From: Phlebotomus papatasi
Taxonomy: Eukaryota > Arthropoda > Insecta > Diptera > Psychodidae
Reading direction: 5' to 3'
Length of the DNA stretch: 64,000 nt
Assembly: GCF_024763615.1 (NCBI RefSeq)
Contig: NC_077223.1
Location: forward strand, 60,512,627-60,576,626
The position numbers and the translations under genes are program-made. The notes beneath the pieces are model-generated. The model searched no databases. It saw only the letters and a list, made by a program, of their open reading frames with translations, and was not told where the DNA came from. Each line of letters opens with the position of its first letter. The first letter of the stretch is position 1. Shown one piece after another: positions 22,649-35,600 of this stretch.

Positions 22649-23240
22649 GATGGAACGGTAATATTACGCACAGTCCACTCAAAACTTTTGCATTTTGTAA
22701 AAGATTTCACTTCACTATTTCAACTTTTTTCATGCAATTTTTACTTTTTATTCCATTATTTTTCACTTAAGGGCGGATTTTCTACCACAAGTTGGATTTT
22801 CCGTGGAAAACAGGGGATTTTCGTGGGCAGAAAGTGCCTTGTGTGGGATGTTTGGAGACTTTCTCCAGCTGTCACTGACATTTCCATGAAAGTCTCCAAG
22901 TCTCCAAAGGTGATTGCCCCTGGGATTTTCATGAGAATATAGTTAAGAAAGTGGTTAAAACACAACCGGAAGTTAAGAAGAAAGTACCTAAAATATTGTA
23001 TTTTGACTAATCTATCTCAAGTTATCATCACATGACAAAATCATTCAGGTTTTTACAGTTTTTCCATGCAAAAATAATAATATGAGGTTATGGTTCATTT
23101 TTGTGAGGTTAAATTGATCAATCTTAAAAACATAGAAAACATCCGGTTGAGAAAAAAGGGAACAAATTTAATATTTCCCTAGCTTTTCTGGAATTTTCAC
23201 TTGCAAAATTAGTATAATAAATCCATAATAAAAGATCACA
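22649..23240. promoter_or_regulatory. Shared 5' region between RABL6 (-) and MRPL39 (+)
   Basis: 592 bases separate the two start codons. No TATA box is evident on either side, as expected for broadly expressed genes. It must hold both 5' leaders and promoters. A block near 22843-22915 has inverted CTTTCTCCAG / CTGGAG-like similarity. Confidence 0.5.
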
Positions 23241-24304
23241 ATGAGTCTCCGGACTTCATTCCGGTTAGCGACAATTAATTTAGCTGGGATTCGTCATATC
23301 CCGAAAAGTAAGTTTTGTAATTATTTTTTCAGGATTTCATTGCAATTTCTGGAATTTTTCACAAATATTTTGTATTTTCAGGAGAAATATCATACAATGA
23401 GATCTCCCGACGTAGGAGTGAACTGTTTTCAGCAGAACAAAAGGCTCAGCAGGAGCAAATTGGGCGAATTGAGAGGATTGAGGTTAGATACTTGGGGCTT
23501 CCACAGGACACCACGCTAATGATGAACCGTAACATGTCAACTCCCTACAATTGTGCTCAACATCTCAGCGAATTCCATTGCAAGAAATCAGCACTGGCCC
23601 TAATTGATGGGAATGTACCGTGGGACATGCATAGACCCCTTGCAGATTCCTGCACCCTGCAACTCCTCACATTCACCTCTCCTGATCCCTATGCTGTCAA
23701 TCGTGCATTCTGGCGCACATGCAGCTTCCTCCTGGGTGCTGTCCTCTCAAGCACATTCAAGGACGAAGCCCGTGTGCAGCTCCACAGTTTCCCATCACCA
23801 AATGTCCGGTCCGGGAGTTTTATCTACGACGTAGCTCTGGCTCAGCAGGACTGGGTGCCCACTCTGCAGGAACTGAAAACCCTCTCGGCCGAAATGGTGA
23901 AGCTCGCAGCTCGAGATCTTCCCATTCAGCGCCTGGAAGTAGGTCATGAACTTGCTCTGGACATCTTCCGGGAAAACCCCTTCAAAACCCAACAGATTCC
24001 CAGTATCGCCAGCAAGAACGACGGTCGAGTGGTAATCTATCGTGTTGGGGATCATGTGGACATCAGTCGAGGACCTATGGTGACCTCAACTCGTCACCTG
24101 GGACGCTGTACTATCGCTGCTGTTCATCCCATCGGGCGTCTCAGTGATTCAGATGCCCTCTATCGCTTCCAGGGTGTTGCCCTGCCGCCTGACTTCATAG
24201 TGAATCACATAGCCTACGGAATATTGGAGAACCGAGCCAGGAAACTCAATCCAGCTCGTCTTCCCACTGAGACAGACGACAATATCGAAGCAAAATTGGC
24301 TTGA
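23241..24304 (+). CDS. MRPL39: Mitochondrial large ribosomal subunit protein mL39
   Basis: Two exons, 23241-23307 and 23382-24304, joined in phase 1 (A plus GA gives Arg) by a 74-base intron; 329 residues. The N-terminus (MSLRTSFRLATINLAGIRH) is basic with no acids, typical of a mitochondrial targeting sequence. Then come SRRRSELFSAEQ and a TGS-like part (MNRNMSTPYNCAQHLSE, IDGNVPWDMHRPL, LQLLTF). The part resembling the threonyl-tRNA synthetase editing region follows (NRAFWRTCSFLLGAVL, YRVGDHVDISRGPMV, AVHPIG, RFQGVALP). It is a structural component of the mitoribosome, not an enzyme. Overlapping AATAAA signals follow at 24321-24330. Confidence 0.93.
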
Positions 24305-24320
24305 AAAACTTGAGCAAAAA

Positions 24321-24330
24321 AATAAATAAA
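24321..24330 (+). terminator. Polyadenylation signals of MRPL39
   Basis: AATAAATAAA starting 17 bases after the TGA. A minus-strand AATAAA (TTTATT at 24374-24379) could serve the convergent ZC4H2 gene. Confidence 0.6.
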
Positions 24331-24711
24331 AGTGCATTTTTAGAAGAAAACTAGAAAATTTTCTTTCTTATTCTTTATTTCTGCGAAATACATCTATTTC
24401 CTATCGTATATCATTACTGGCTTAAAAAGTCTTAGATCCTAAGAGAAAAATTATTTTCTGTGTGAAAATTAAATTGAGAGAAAAATCTATGTTCATCTTT
24501 TCACTTTTGACACGCATTAATTCGGTTTTACTTTCGCTGCTTAGACGACACTTTTTTCTCAAAGAACTCCACGATAGATAAACCACCAGACGCACAGAAA
24601 GTCACTGGAAATAAAAGGTGAGCCAGCGAAAGTCACCGATCTTATCCCTAAAGGTACCTAATCCTAGAAAATTACTGTATTTTCTGTCTGAAAAACCACC
24701 CCTCTTCTGGT

Positions 24712-27700
24712 TTAGTGATCCTTCTTTTTGGGCTTCTTGGGGTTCCGGGAACGACTCTTTGCCTTGCAAAGAGGACAAATGGGGGCATTTCGGTGGATCT
24801 GTTGATGACATGATAGGCAGGATTTCATCGGAGGTGGTTGTTGCCTGTAAAATATATAATTAGCAAAGCAATTTAGCGTACAGAAAAAAACTCATCAATC
24901 TTTGGACATCATACGGTGGAAACACATTAACATAGAACTTCATCATAGATCCTTATTTTTTCTTCCTGCTACAGAGAGTTCCGCTTTGAAAGAAATTTTC
25001 GGGACCGAAAAACAGCCTCTGAATAAACTCCAATGATACAGAAAAATTGCATACTCACAGGAGATATCTTTGGAAAAAACTTACGGAAACGCCGTGATGT
25101 ATGCAAAATATTTATGGCGCCAAGTTTTTAGTCTACACTTAGTCCCGGCATTAAGTCCTAGGGGCATTTAAAAAAAATTATTGGCTCCCGGCCTCTCTAT
25201 AGTAATGCTTGATGGAACCGTCGTGAGAAATACCGCCCAAGTCTAGTTGTTCTGTAAAATTATCGGTTTTCAAAGCTATCTCACAAGCTGGTCATGAGAT
25301 TTGGTTAATGAGCGAAAAAGTAAGATTGCGAATACAAGCTGCAGTGCAGAGATGAGGTACCTCCGGGGGGTTAAGGGAATCACTCGCCGAGATTGAGTGA
25401 GGAACGTAGCCGTTCGTGAGGAGCTAAGAGTCGAGGAGCTGTTTCTTCATGTTATAAGATCACAACTTCTATGGTATGAGCATGTTCAGCGCATGAATAG
25501 AGAAAAATTTCCCAGAACATCTTCCCGAAGTGGCGGAAGATCGGCAGGCGTGGACTGATCACCTGTATGTCCTAAGCGCGCGACCCCAATGGGGATAAAC
25601 GGTTGAAAATGATGATGATAGCTTCCAATAGTAGACAATTCATATCAAACTCATTCAGTACGTTTTTACTTAAACCGGAACTCTCAGTATTATTAACAAT
25701 AGGGAAATCTGGAAGTCGTCGGGAAGAAACAATTGCTCATGGAAACACATCAACTATCTCCAGAGCTTTCGGTTCGATCTGCAAGCCCAAAAAGAATTGA
25801 TTCCTTGAGTGATTGTATCTTCCCTACCATTTCCGCATTTCCCTATTGTTGATTGCAGCTTCACGTCGGGTTTTCCTACAATTTCTGTATTTTTTTTTAT
25901 TATGGGTCCATCTGGAAGATGAACCCCTAACTCAAAGAAAGAACAATAATCCGATTTTTTTTAATTTTTTACCACACAAGGTCAAATACGAAGCGGACAT
26001 CTGTCATATTGTCTCCCAATCATCCGGATTACAAAGCGAGCACTGTACCCCTAAATGTATACAATTTTTTTGAGGCGGTAAATTTGAAATTAACTTCTTG
26101 TGCACCGTTGGTGCTGAAAATAGCTCGAGAAATTGGTGCCAAATATATTTTCTATTTTTACAGTGTTTCTGTAACGTATTCGAAAGCAATCTCCCGGCGG
26201 TAAGCAAATTTTCTGAATGCATAAAGCCATTTCGCGCGATTTTTTTCGATCCCGAAAATATACATAGTTCCGGGACCCGTTGTAAGAGGTCAAATGGTCA
26301 GAAATATCGGCTTCCGGTCTTCAGTGACCCCTCTAACAAAACTTGGAATCTAACAGAAATCACTCGGTAAATAAGCACACAATGACTTCCACGATTGCGA
26401 AATAGAAATCTGATCTATTTCTTGGCCTAGATTAGCCCAAAAAAACTACTGAATCGTCGATGAACTGAAGTTAGCTTTTCATTGTGAATGGACTCACATT
26501 CTGGAAGTCCAAGTTCGGGTACGGTGCAGTGGGTGCAATGTGTTCATCCGCAAACTTATGGCCTCTATAGACTAGTAAAAGTTATGTCCATATTGAAGCA
26601 AATTATATACGTTTGTGTAGGAAAAACTCTTCACTATGGACATAAATTTCTCAAGTGTGTACAATGAGAAAAAAAGAGGCTGCGATTAACTTTTTTCCTC
26701 AGAACTTTAACACTTTTTAAGTGTAAAAATATATCAACATTTTTTAATGTTAATTTTACACCTTTTAAGGGTAAAATCAACATGAAAGAAGGGTAACTTT
26801 AACCCATAATACACCTAAAAAGGGTAATATTTACACCATTTTCGGATCAATACTTCAGGGTAAAAATTAACATTTCCGGAAAGTTATTTTAACTTTTTCG
26901 GATTTCTCTCTCTCAGTGTAGAGGCCATATGGCCGTAGTGTGTGCCAAAAATGGTTAAGTTGTAAGATTAATCGATTCCGCAGCTAAAGTCCTTGCCGTT
27001 GTTATTAATTTCCTACGGAATGATTGGGTACACACTGTTCCTTGTCCCTAGGGCTGACCTTCTGAGTGGGAGGTGAAAGGTATAGCAATTTTAACACAGA
27101 GGGCGAAAGTGCCTTTGGATGGTATGTATTAGTTTCTCACTGGGCTGGCAGTTCATTCTGAGTTGTCTTCTAAATTACACCCTTAACAAGAGATTTCTTC
27201 TTCGTAATGTGCCCATTTCCCAAGACCGCGGATCATTCGTCTAACAAAGTGGAAAATTTTAAATAGATTCTCAAATATTGAAAGGTTTCGACTTTTTTTT
27301 TGTCGTTCGCACCAAAAAGTTCACCCAATTTTGAATCAGATTTATTGAATTTCAGCGCCATCTGTGACTATCGCATGTAATTCTGATATTCTAAAAAGTT
27401 TTGACATGACTATTAATCCTGTGCGAATGCGTTCTCAAGCACAGTTTCGCTTAAGAAATAATTTTAAAAATATCTTTCAATGTTTTTAAAAACCAATATG
27501 ATGAACCTGTGAAAACTGAGACTTCTAGATTAACGTTACTACTAAAAAAAACCTTATTTTTTATCTTTTAGCTTTTATAGCTGTCTCTAATAAAAATTTA
27601 TTTATAGGACTGGAAAAAGACAAGGCCGAAAAGAGAAGAAGAGTTAATTAAAACTTCTAAAATAAATTGTCGCAAGGAAAGGCAATAATATCTAGTTTTA

Positions 27701-29187
27701 GAGGATTCATTCGTCCTGAAAGGCTTAAAAAAGACGTAATAAAAATTTTAAGTAACATTAGCATAAGATCCTATGTTCTATGTTAATATGTTTTCACCGT
27801 TTTCACAGTTTCCACATTTGAATGAAACAAAAGAATTCTCAAGTAAATTTAAATAAAAAAAACATCGCCAGAATTGACGGACCTTCATAAAAAAAAATAA
27901 TTAAAAATAAACAAATTAAAGAATATTAAATTAAATTTTAAAATAAAAAATAATAAAAAAGGAATTTCCATGGACTTTTAAGTTAATTTATTTAGGATAA
28001 AGGAGAATATAGGGTAGGAAGGCAGGAAGTTCCAAAACTAAAGAAAAATAAAACAAAAGAAAATCACCTCAAACTGACATTGAACTCAGACCTGAAGGTT
28101 GGATGGCCGATGCTGATAGCGTGCGGCTGCTGGAGTCGATTTGTCGGCATATCTGGCTTGGAAGCAGCCTGAGCTGCTGCTCTGATGGGATTGACCGGTG
28201 TAGGGGCGAGGAATTGAGATGGAGCCGAGGGAGACAATGAAGCAGACGCCACGTCGGGTGCCAGAGAATGAGGAAGAACAGGAGGCCTCGCAAAGGCCCC
28301 TGCTGAGCCACCGTGAGTCACATGACTGGGACCTTTGGCCCCATAGAATGCCTGAAAGCGATCAGGAGCAATTGTAGTGCCTTCTTCCTCATGGAGTTCC
28401 GGAAGGCGCTCCAGTCCCAGATATTCCCGACGCATGTGATCAATCTCAGACTTTAGTGGCACGTATTCTTCGTGCATTCGATTGGCCATACTTAGGGCTC
28501 GTGAACGATTCTCTTCTGCCTGTTTGATCACACTCTCCATCGTATTGATATCAGCATGAATCTGACGAAGTTCCTCAACGTGACTCATTTTTTCCTGGAG
28601 CAGCAGTTCCATTTCACGCCGATACTCAGCCAGACATTTCTCCTCAGCATCACTGTTTTCCACCTCTCGGACAATTTTCATCTTAAGCTTCTCCAGATGG
28701 ATGGTTTTTTGCCTGAAAATCAACATTTTCATCTCAAAATCCTCGAATTTATTAAAAGGATCATATGGAATCCTTTAACGGACATCTTTATAAAATTGTC
28801 GAAAAGTTCACTGCGCCATCTCATTATTCAAAATAGAAATGAATTTTTTTTATTAAATCATAGAAAATTATTTTTTAGATTTTCCTATCAAAAACTCATT
28901 AAAACTTGATTTTTATAATCAATGAAAATAGTAAAAACAAGCGAAATATAATCAAAGTTTCTCAAAGTAAATAAGAGAACAGAAAATTCATAGTAACAAA
29001 TTTAGAAGTGTGTTCCACTTTATATACCTTCGAAAAAACTTGTTTTTCTTGTCTATTTGAAAAAGTTACACCTGGAAAATCTTCCCGCGGGTTCAAAAAA
29101 TATTTATCAGTGATAAAATACTTACCGGATGTCCTTCATTGCTTCCAATTTAGCATAAATTGTCCTTTCTTCTGTGGCTGTTGCCAT
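24712..29187 (-). CDS. ZC4H2: Zinc finger C4H2 domain protein
   Basis: Three exons, 29187-29126, 28712-28092 and 24844-24712, with consistent phase-2 junctions; 271 residues. Exon 1 gives MATATEERTIYAKLEAMKDI. Exon 2 holds a coiled coil of about 100 residues (EMELLLQEKMSHVEELRQIH, ADINTMESVIKQAEENRSRA, LERLPELHEEE) and a Pro/Ala/Ser-rich linker ending HPTFR. The last exon, behind a 3247-base intron, supplies QQPPPMK and the finger C237-L-S-C240-H-QQI-H245 ... C251-PL-C254, then a basic KAKSRSRNPKKPKKKDH tail. The finger is almost invariant across animals. In vertebrates ZC4H2 acts in the nucleus with RNF220 and supports neural development; the role here is inferred. The large intron carries a LINE remnant and a MITE. 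Confidence 0.92.
25340..25620 (+). mobile_element. LINE 3' end remnant
   Basis: Translated in one frame it gives RVEELFLHVIRSQLLWYEHV followed by QRMNREKFPR, the conserved xRSQLRWxGHVxRM block near the C-terminus of several insect non-LTR elements. A D-H-rich stretch follows, then a short GATGATGATGATAG tail. No RT domain remains, so it is a 5'-truncated dead copy. Confidence 0.6.
26662..26918. mobile_element. CACTGAGA-type MITE, copy 2 of 4 (inverted)
   Basis: The ends are CAATGAGAAAAAAAGAGGC and GATTTCTCTCTCTCAGTG, flanked by TA at 26660-26661 and 26919-26920. It is inverted relative to the copies at 6506 and 33876. Confidence 0.85.
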
Positions 29188-29622
29188 TTTGTCAATCTCC
29201 TTTGTCTCAGTACACTCTCGATTTTCTCACAGAAATAGCTCCTACAAACACAAAATTCTTTCGAAATATCAACCACTGCACCTTGTTCTTTCACAAACTA
29301 CTAAATTCTACCCTAAAAAAGCACTTTTTCAGCCGTAATACAGCAATTTTCAGGAAGCCGAACCCACAGAAAAACACAATTACATCAAATAATACTGTGT
29401 TGAGTCACTGAATGAAATATTGGCGCTAGTGTCGCGGACGCTCGCAACTGCTGTCATATTTGAATTTCTGAAATCCATCGTACGCTTTGCATTTATTGTT
29501 TTACAGTTTTGTGTTTTTCATCCTGTAAATTTTGTAAAATCCTCATTATTGGTGTTCTGTGTCGTGTTTTATGATCTTCTGATTGTATACAGTATTGAGA
29601 GGAATAGAATTCGTCTGTGGAG
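29188..29622. promoter_or_regulatory. Shared 5' region between ZC4H2 (-) and anillin (+)
   Basis: 435 bases between start codons with no TATA box on either side. ZC4H2 and anillin are head-to-head and probably share a bidirectional promoter (inference). Confidence 0.5.
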
Positions 29623-32600
29623 ATGGATCCATTTACGCAGGTAATACATAATTTTCGTTATTAATGTGCTTCCGGAGGAGCTCACGTTTTCTTTGGCTTT
29701 TTTTTTGGGGGGGATACACAGAGAATACTCGATCGTGCCGAGCAACGGAGTAAGCAACTGGGTATCAGCAATCCCGTAGCAAAGGTGCCCTTGGGTGAGA
29801 ACAGTGCTGAGACGAGTCTCAGTAGTATGGGGAGCACTAAGTCTCCTGTCCGGAAAGCTATCCCGGCCGAAAGGATGAGCACGGAAGGGAAGAATGTGTT
29901 AACCTACGTTGCTAACACGAGTGGAGGAAATGATGCTGATAAGTTCGATAACATTTCCGTTGAGATTAACATTACAACGGATTCTAATGTGGGGGTAAGT
30001 GAAATTGTGTTCCAGAGCTAAGAGTCGAAACGGCCCAAAGTGGCTACTTATTATTTTTTGTGGTTTTTCTAGAATTTTTGTGATAAAAGAGATGAGAAAA
30101 CGAATTTGTTCATAAGGAAGTGGAAAGCTTTTTCAAATTGCTAAATTATGAGTTTACGCAATATTTTTTTGATATTTCATAAAGTCAAATATTAATTTTT
30201 ACTTTAATCTATAAATCGGAACATCAATTTTTTTTTTGAAAATTTGGCTTTGTGTCGCGAAATAAACAGCTCTTTGATATTTGGATAACAACGGCAAAAC
30301 ATGAGAAAGACAAGAAAAAAAACCATTCGCATTTTTATCTGCAATTTTCGGTCCCAGCCGAATATCGGAATGTTCAATGTATCTTAGTAGGCCTTCGCTT
30401 ATCCGTGGATTTGAGACAAAAAATGTTGCAAGGGAGATTAGCTTACGTAAAACCGTTTATAATCTGTAAGAATTTTCTGTAGTGAATCCTGACCTGGTCG
30501 AGCAGAAATCTATATTTATCCTTTCACATTTTAAAGAATATTATAACACGAAAAACTTCTCACTTTTGAGATATTTCGCGAGATGAACAAACTTTTTAAA
30601 TATCATTTTGGTACCCGGATTATTTTACAGGACGAAGAGTAGCCGGATAAGCAAGAGTCATCTACAATTTCATTAAATACTATGCTATCTCAATATGACG
30701 AAATTTCAGGTACACAATTTAACATTAAGATATTCTTTTTCATGAGGTTTCATTGATTTATATATGTGATATCTAAATTTATTTGTCCTGAAATATACAT
30801 CGTATAATTATGATTTCCGAGCGGGGAAATCAGAAAGTTAAAAATAAAGAAGACTTCTTGCTTCTTTCGATGTCCACTTTATTCTATCCAAAATTGTGTT
30901 TTTACATCTAATATAGCTTTTGAGCCACTGCTCAAGATCTCTGTGATTCAATAGTAAGAATAATGAGATCACTCTTGTGGTTCATTAATGGGTTCTCTGA
31001 ATTTCTCCCTTTTAATTATGAAGCTAATTTGCTCAAATTCGCTGTAGTTCTACCTATTTTATCGTGATTCTTTATAATTGAGCGCTTTTTGTGGAATTTT
31101 TAAAGTCTTTGACGCCCAAATCTATAGATAAATCAGATGACATTTTGCCCCAAATGCCCAATTCAGAGATTGTCTTCTGTATTTGCTTGCACCGGGCGGG
31201 ATTCGAACTCACAACATTGGGAGTCGAGTCAGAGATCTCATCCGCCCACCCAAGATCCTACAGTCTTGTCTGTTGCGCCACTGAGATCCCCGTATGTTCT
31301 AGTAAAACTATTACAAACCGTTTTAAAACATCACAGCCATAAAATAAGACATAAAAAATTGCTATAAAATTCATGCCAAACTTTTGTATTTTCCACTAAG
31401 AAGTTCGAAGTTCGTCATTCTCTATTTATTTATTATATTAAATTGTCATTAGGGTAATATGTAATTTAAAATCATTTTTAATTTGGAATTTTGAAACTTC
31501 CTCACTGTTTTAGATGGGCTAATGGCCTAGTAGAAATTTCTTTAAAAAATGTCTGTTTAAAGAAAATTTCCCCTATCCTTGTAGGCAGAAACGTCAGAAT
31601 TTAAAAAAAAGGCAATTTTTGGCGAAAATTGCTTCTAGTGTGTAGACACCATTAAGAAAAAGATGAGCAAGAACAAAAGGCACAGCGCTTCTTTGCTTTA
31701 TCCTTTTATTTACTTATCTGATGACCAGGCACTGAAGAATTTATGTCAATTTGACATTTTTTACACAAGTGAGCATAGCTAAATTTGCTTCAATATGAAC
31801 ATCAATTTTTTAGTGTGTAGAGACTATAAAAAAGTGCGGAAATTTTAAATATCCAAAATACCCCAAACTCCACAATATTAAAAACTGCATAATATTAAAA
31901 TTAGTTTTTATGACTATTTTTTTAAATTATTATTATTAAGCGTATCAAGATATATGTATTACAAGGTAATCATTTTTACAATGTCGGAAGAATCTGCTAA
32001 GTCTATTGTAGACCGCCCAGGAGCGCCTTCCCGAGGTGTGGATGCTTCTTCCTTGCTCTCGCAGTTAGCCAACTATGAGATCCCCAATTTTTTGATAATT
32101 ATTTTTTTTACTATTCCTTAGTCTTTTGGCTTTCAAACTTAAAATAAAATACTTTCACTTTAATAATTATAATGAAAATGAAACAATATCTTATGGAGGA
32201 ATTAGGCCTTCTTAAAAGCAATATTTCCATCAACCCTTCAAATCAAAAATTCTAAAAAATAAAAAAAAATCAATACGGACTGTGCCACATTTTAGAACTT
32301 TAAAATACAATGTATATTTTCTGAAATGTAGAAATATAGAAAATAGTTGCTAAGAAATTCTTTAAAAAAAATATATATTTAGGTGAAATGCGATGTGACA
32401 GCGGTGGATGTTGATCGTGATGGAAATATTCTCAAATCAAGTGAACTTCTTAACGAGTCCACTACATCAGGTATTCGCGATGCTTCTAAAAGTCGTCTTC
32501 AGCGCTTGGGAGCTTTGTATTCGGACGATCAGAATATATCTTCGCCAATTCATCGTACTGAAGGTAATTTTCATGAGAAGATGAGCGAGTCCACTGATAT

Positions 32601-35600
32601 TCCGAGGCCCCGGAATCGCCTGGGGAAGTTGGCAGCACTGGCTGACAATATAAATCGTTGGGAGGATGAAGATCAGCGGCTTCAAAAGGAAAATATGCCC
32701 ATTCCAAAGGCAACTGGAGCAGTTCCAAAACGTCCTCAAGTTGTAGATACTTTGCCGAAGGATAAGAAAACGCCTACAAAACAGCTAAAGTGGGATAAAT
32801 CCGTGATGGATGCTTTGGAATCGCAGGGATTCAAGCGCCGCGAATCTACGAAAAATCTCGTCTATGAATATCATGAGAATGAGAATAGAGAACGAGAGAA
32901 TGTTCTCAATGAAACCAGGAAATCCTCGCTGAAGAAACCCCGAGCTCAAGATACCCAAGACAGCAATGTGTCAACTATTGAAGCAAATAGAAATATTGAG
33001 GTTAAGGATTCGCCGAAAAAGCTTAATGTTACAAGGGGTTTAGTAACAGGACGAGCAGCCTTCTTTGAAGCGAGTGGAGTGGCGCCACGGGCTCCAAAGT
33101 CCGTGACCAAGGATCCGGCAGAAATGTCACTTAAAGAGCGAATGGCACTTTTTGAGCGAAACAAAGGAGCTGCGCCGCTTCCTAAGCCTTTAGCCGCCGC
33201 TTCGGTTTCCACTTCTGCTTCTACTTCGGCCACTACTACGGTCGCCACTTCGACTTCCACTTCGACTGCAAAAGTAGAAGAAAAACCGCAAAGACCTCCG
33301 ATTGGAGGCTACAATCAGTCTCAGAAGGCTGAATCAAAGGCTTCCGGAGGAGGGATTAAGAGCACTGTGGCTGCTCTGATGTCTTCCGGAGCCACAATTT
33401 CGGAGAATGCAATTACGCAGGAAATCAGGAGGCAAAGACAGCAGGAGATGGAGCTGCTGCTCAATAGATTCCATCAGCCACAAAAGTCTGACAGTGAGAA
33501 TGAAGGAGTTTCTCTAACAGAACCCAATCCTCCACCTCCACCTCCGCCAATGCCTTCGACTTCCTTTGGAACTGGAGGGAAACGCCGAAGTGGTAAGTCA
33601 TATTTTTTTTTATTACAAAATTGAAAAAAAAAATAAATAAATCAGATAAATGTACGATCGGAACGAATCGCATCATCAAAATTCACGCTTTATTCATTTA
33701 AAAGAAAGAATTCAAAAAATTAAAAATAACTTTTTAAATATTCGAATGAAATAAAAAAAAATGAACGATCGGGCTAAACAACTAATAAAAAAATTGGAAA
33801 ATTATTCAAAATATGAAGTCTGTGTCCTATTTGACATATATGGCCCAAATGAAGTCTCATGAAAGGCTATAACATCACTGAGAGAAATCCGAAAAAGTTA
33901 AAATAACATTCTGGAAATGTTAATTTTACCCTGCAATATTGATCCGAAAACGGTGTAAATATTACCCTTTTTAGGTGTATTATAGGTTAAAGTTACCCTT
34001 CTTTCATATTGATTTTAACCTTAAAAGGTGTAAAATTAACATTAAAAAATGTTGATATATTTTTACACCCAAAAAGTGTTAAATTTGTGACGAAAAAAAG
34101 TTAATCGCAGCCTCTTTTTTTTCTCAGTGATCTTAAAACAACAAAACTTCATAAGACTGCCGCCATGGGGTGCGCTAGGGGTAATTGGTCGAAATATTCT
34201 CCTAGCCTAAAATATGGAACATCAAAAAAAAAAAATGTTAAAATGCTCATAACTTTCGTTCAAATTGTCAGATTTTAGTACCTAATTGGTAACGGAACTA
34301 TTTTTTATATTTTCTTTTTAAAGGAATCCTTTAGCAAAGTAAATTCTAGCAATCATTTTTTCGGAGAGTTAAAATCGAAAAAGGATGCAATTAGCACAGT
34401 TGCTGATCCAACCGACGAAATTTTAAAACCCAGATAAGCTTATGGTAGCTGAGATTCTTTACAGGCGACCTCGCAATACTTACAATTCGGCGTGCTTGCA
34501 ATTCGGAATGCGTGAAAATTCGATTTTGAGTTAAATTTTTAACAGATTTTTGAACACAATCGAATTTTCAAGTATTTCGTATTGGACCCCGAGTTGCACG
34601 CATTTCGAGGTCACCTGTAAATAATCTCAGCTACCATAAGCTTATCTGGGCTTATCACTGGTAATTTTCTATTTTGAATAGTTTGAGTATACAGAAAACT
34701 AACAAAAGTTTTATCCATTTTATAATTTTATCCGTTTGTGCCGCCAAAAATAGTTTGCTCGACGCAATGTTTTACCTTCAAAATTGAACACACATTCGAA
34801 TTTTTACGCATTTCTGAGTTGCAATCACCTCGAATTACAATTATTTCGAGGTCACCTGAAGGTCACCCGAGGTCATTGAACATGTTCTATTTTAAATAGT
34901 TTGAGTACAGAAGGACAACAAAAGAAAAAAAAGTTCATTGAAATCGGTCAATTAACCTTAAGAGATAAAGTCCGGTCAATTTCGACCCAATGGGACGGAT
35001 TCGACTCATCGTTAAAACGGTCTCGATCGCAGGTACAATATACTTAAGGTTATTCGAAATCGCTTCGTAAACACCGAAAATACAGTCCGATCTATTTATT
35101 TTTGGTTATAGCTCAGGTCAGGGAACATAGAGGGAGGAGTGCGACCCACCGTTGCAGTCTCTACCTCAGCTAAAACATAGTAAAATTTAAAGAAAAAGTA
35201 TCGTCTAGTTTTCGAAATATTTGATTAAACCGGAATGCAGTTGGGGTGTCAAAGTAGTTGTAGTGTTCTACGAGTGCTTTCCAAACACCAAAAATTTTCA
35301 AATTCTGATAATTAGAACCGGTGATATGAGCATTTGAAAATTAAATTATTGACCTCTTCTAGTTCGGGTAAGGGGGGGGGGGGGGTCCGGAAGACTTACA
35401 GTGGCAACAAGATAAATAGCACACCTTCAGCTATTTTCCTATTTTGATGTTTTATGATACAATATCAATCTTTATTCCTGATCATGATTTATTATTTAGA
35501 AAATATAATGCTCATTATAAATAAAAATGATATAAAAAAACCATGTGTTTGTGTCATTTTATGAGTTTTTCGTATAATTCGTGCGGACAATTTAAATAGC

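Larger units (their letters stand above)
24845..28091 (-). other. Second intron of ZC4H2 (3.2 kb)
   Basis: Bounded by a donor after 28092 and a TTTTACAG acceptor at 24845. Holds a LINE 3' remnant (25340-25620), a SINE-like Cys-free AT-rich stretch without identified genes (25621-26560), a MITE (26662-26918) and plain AT-rich DNA (26919-28091). The phrases GACATAAATTTCTC near 26641 and TTGAAGCAAATTATA near 26596 also occur in the foldback at 45941. Confidence 0.7.

Noticed and set aside
24602..24863. Longer open frames on both strands overlapping the ZC4H2 last exon
   Set aside because: The shorter frame contains the invariant C4H2 finger and fits the exon phase; the longer ones have no motif.
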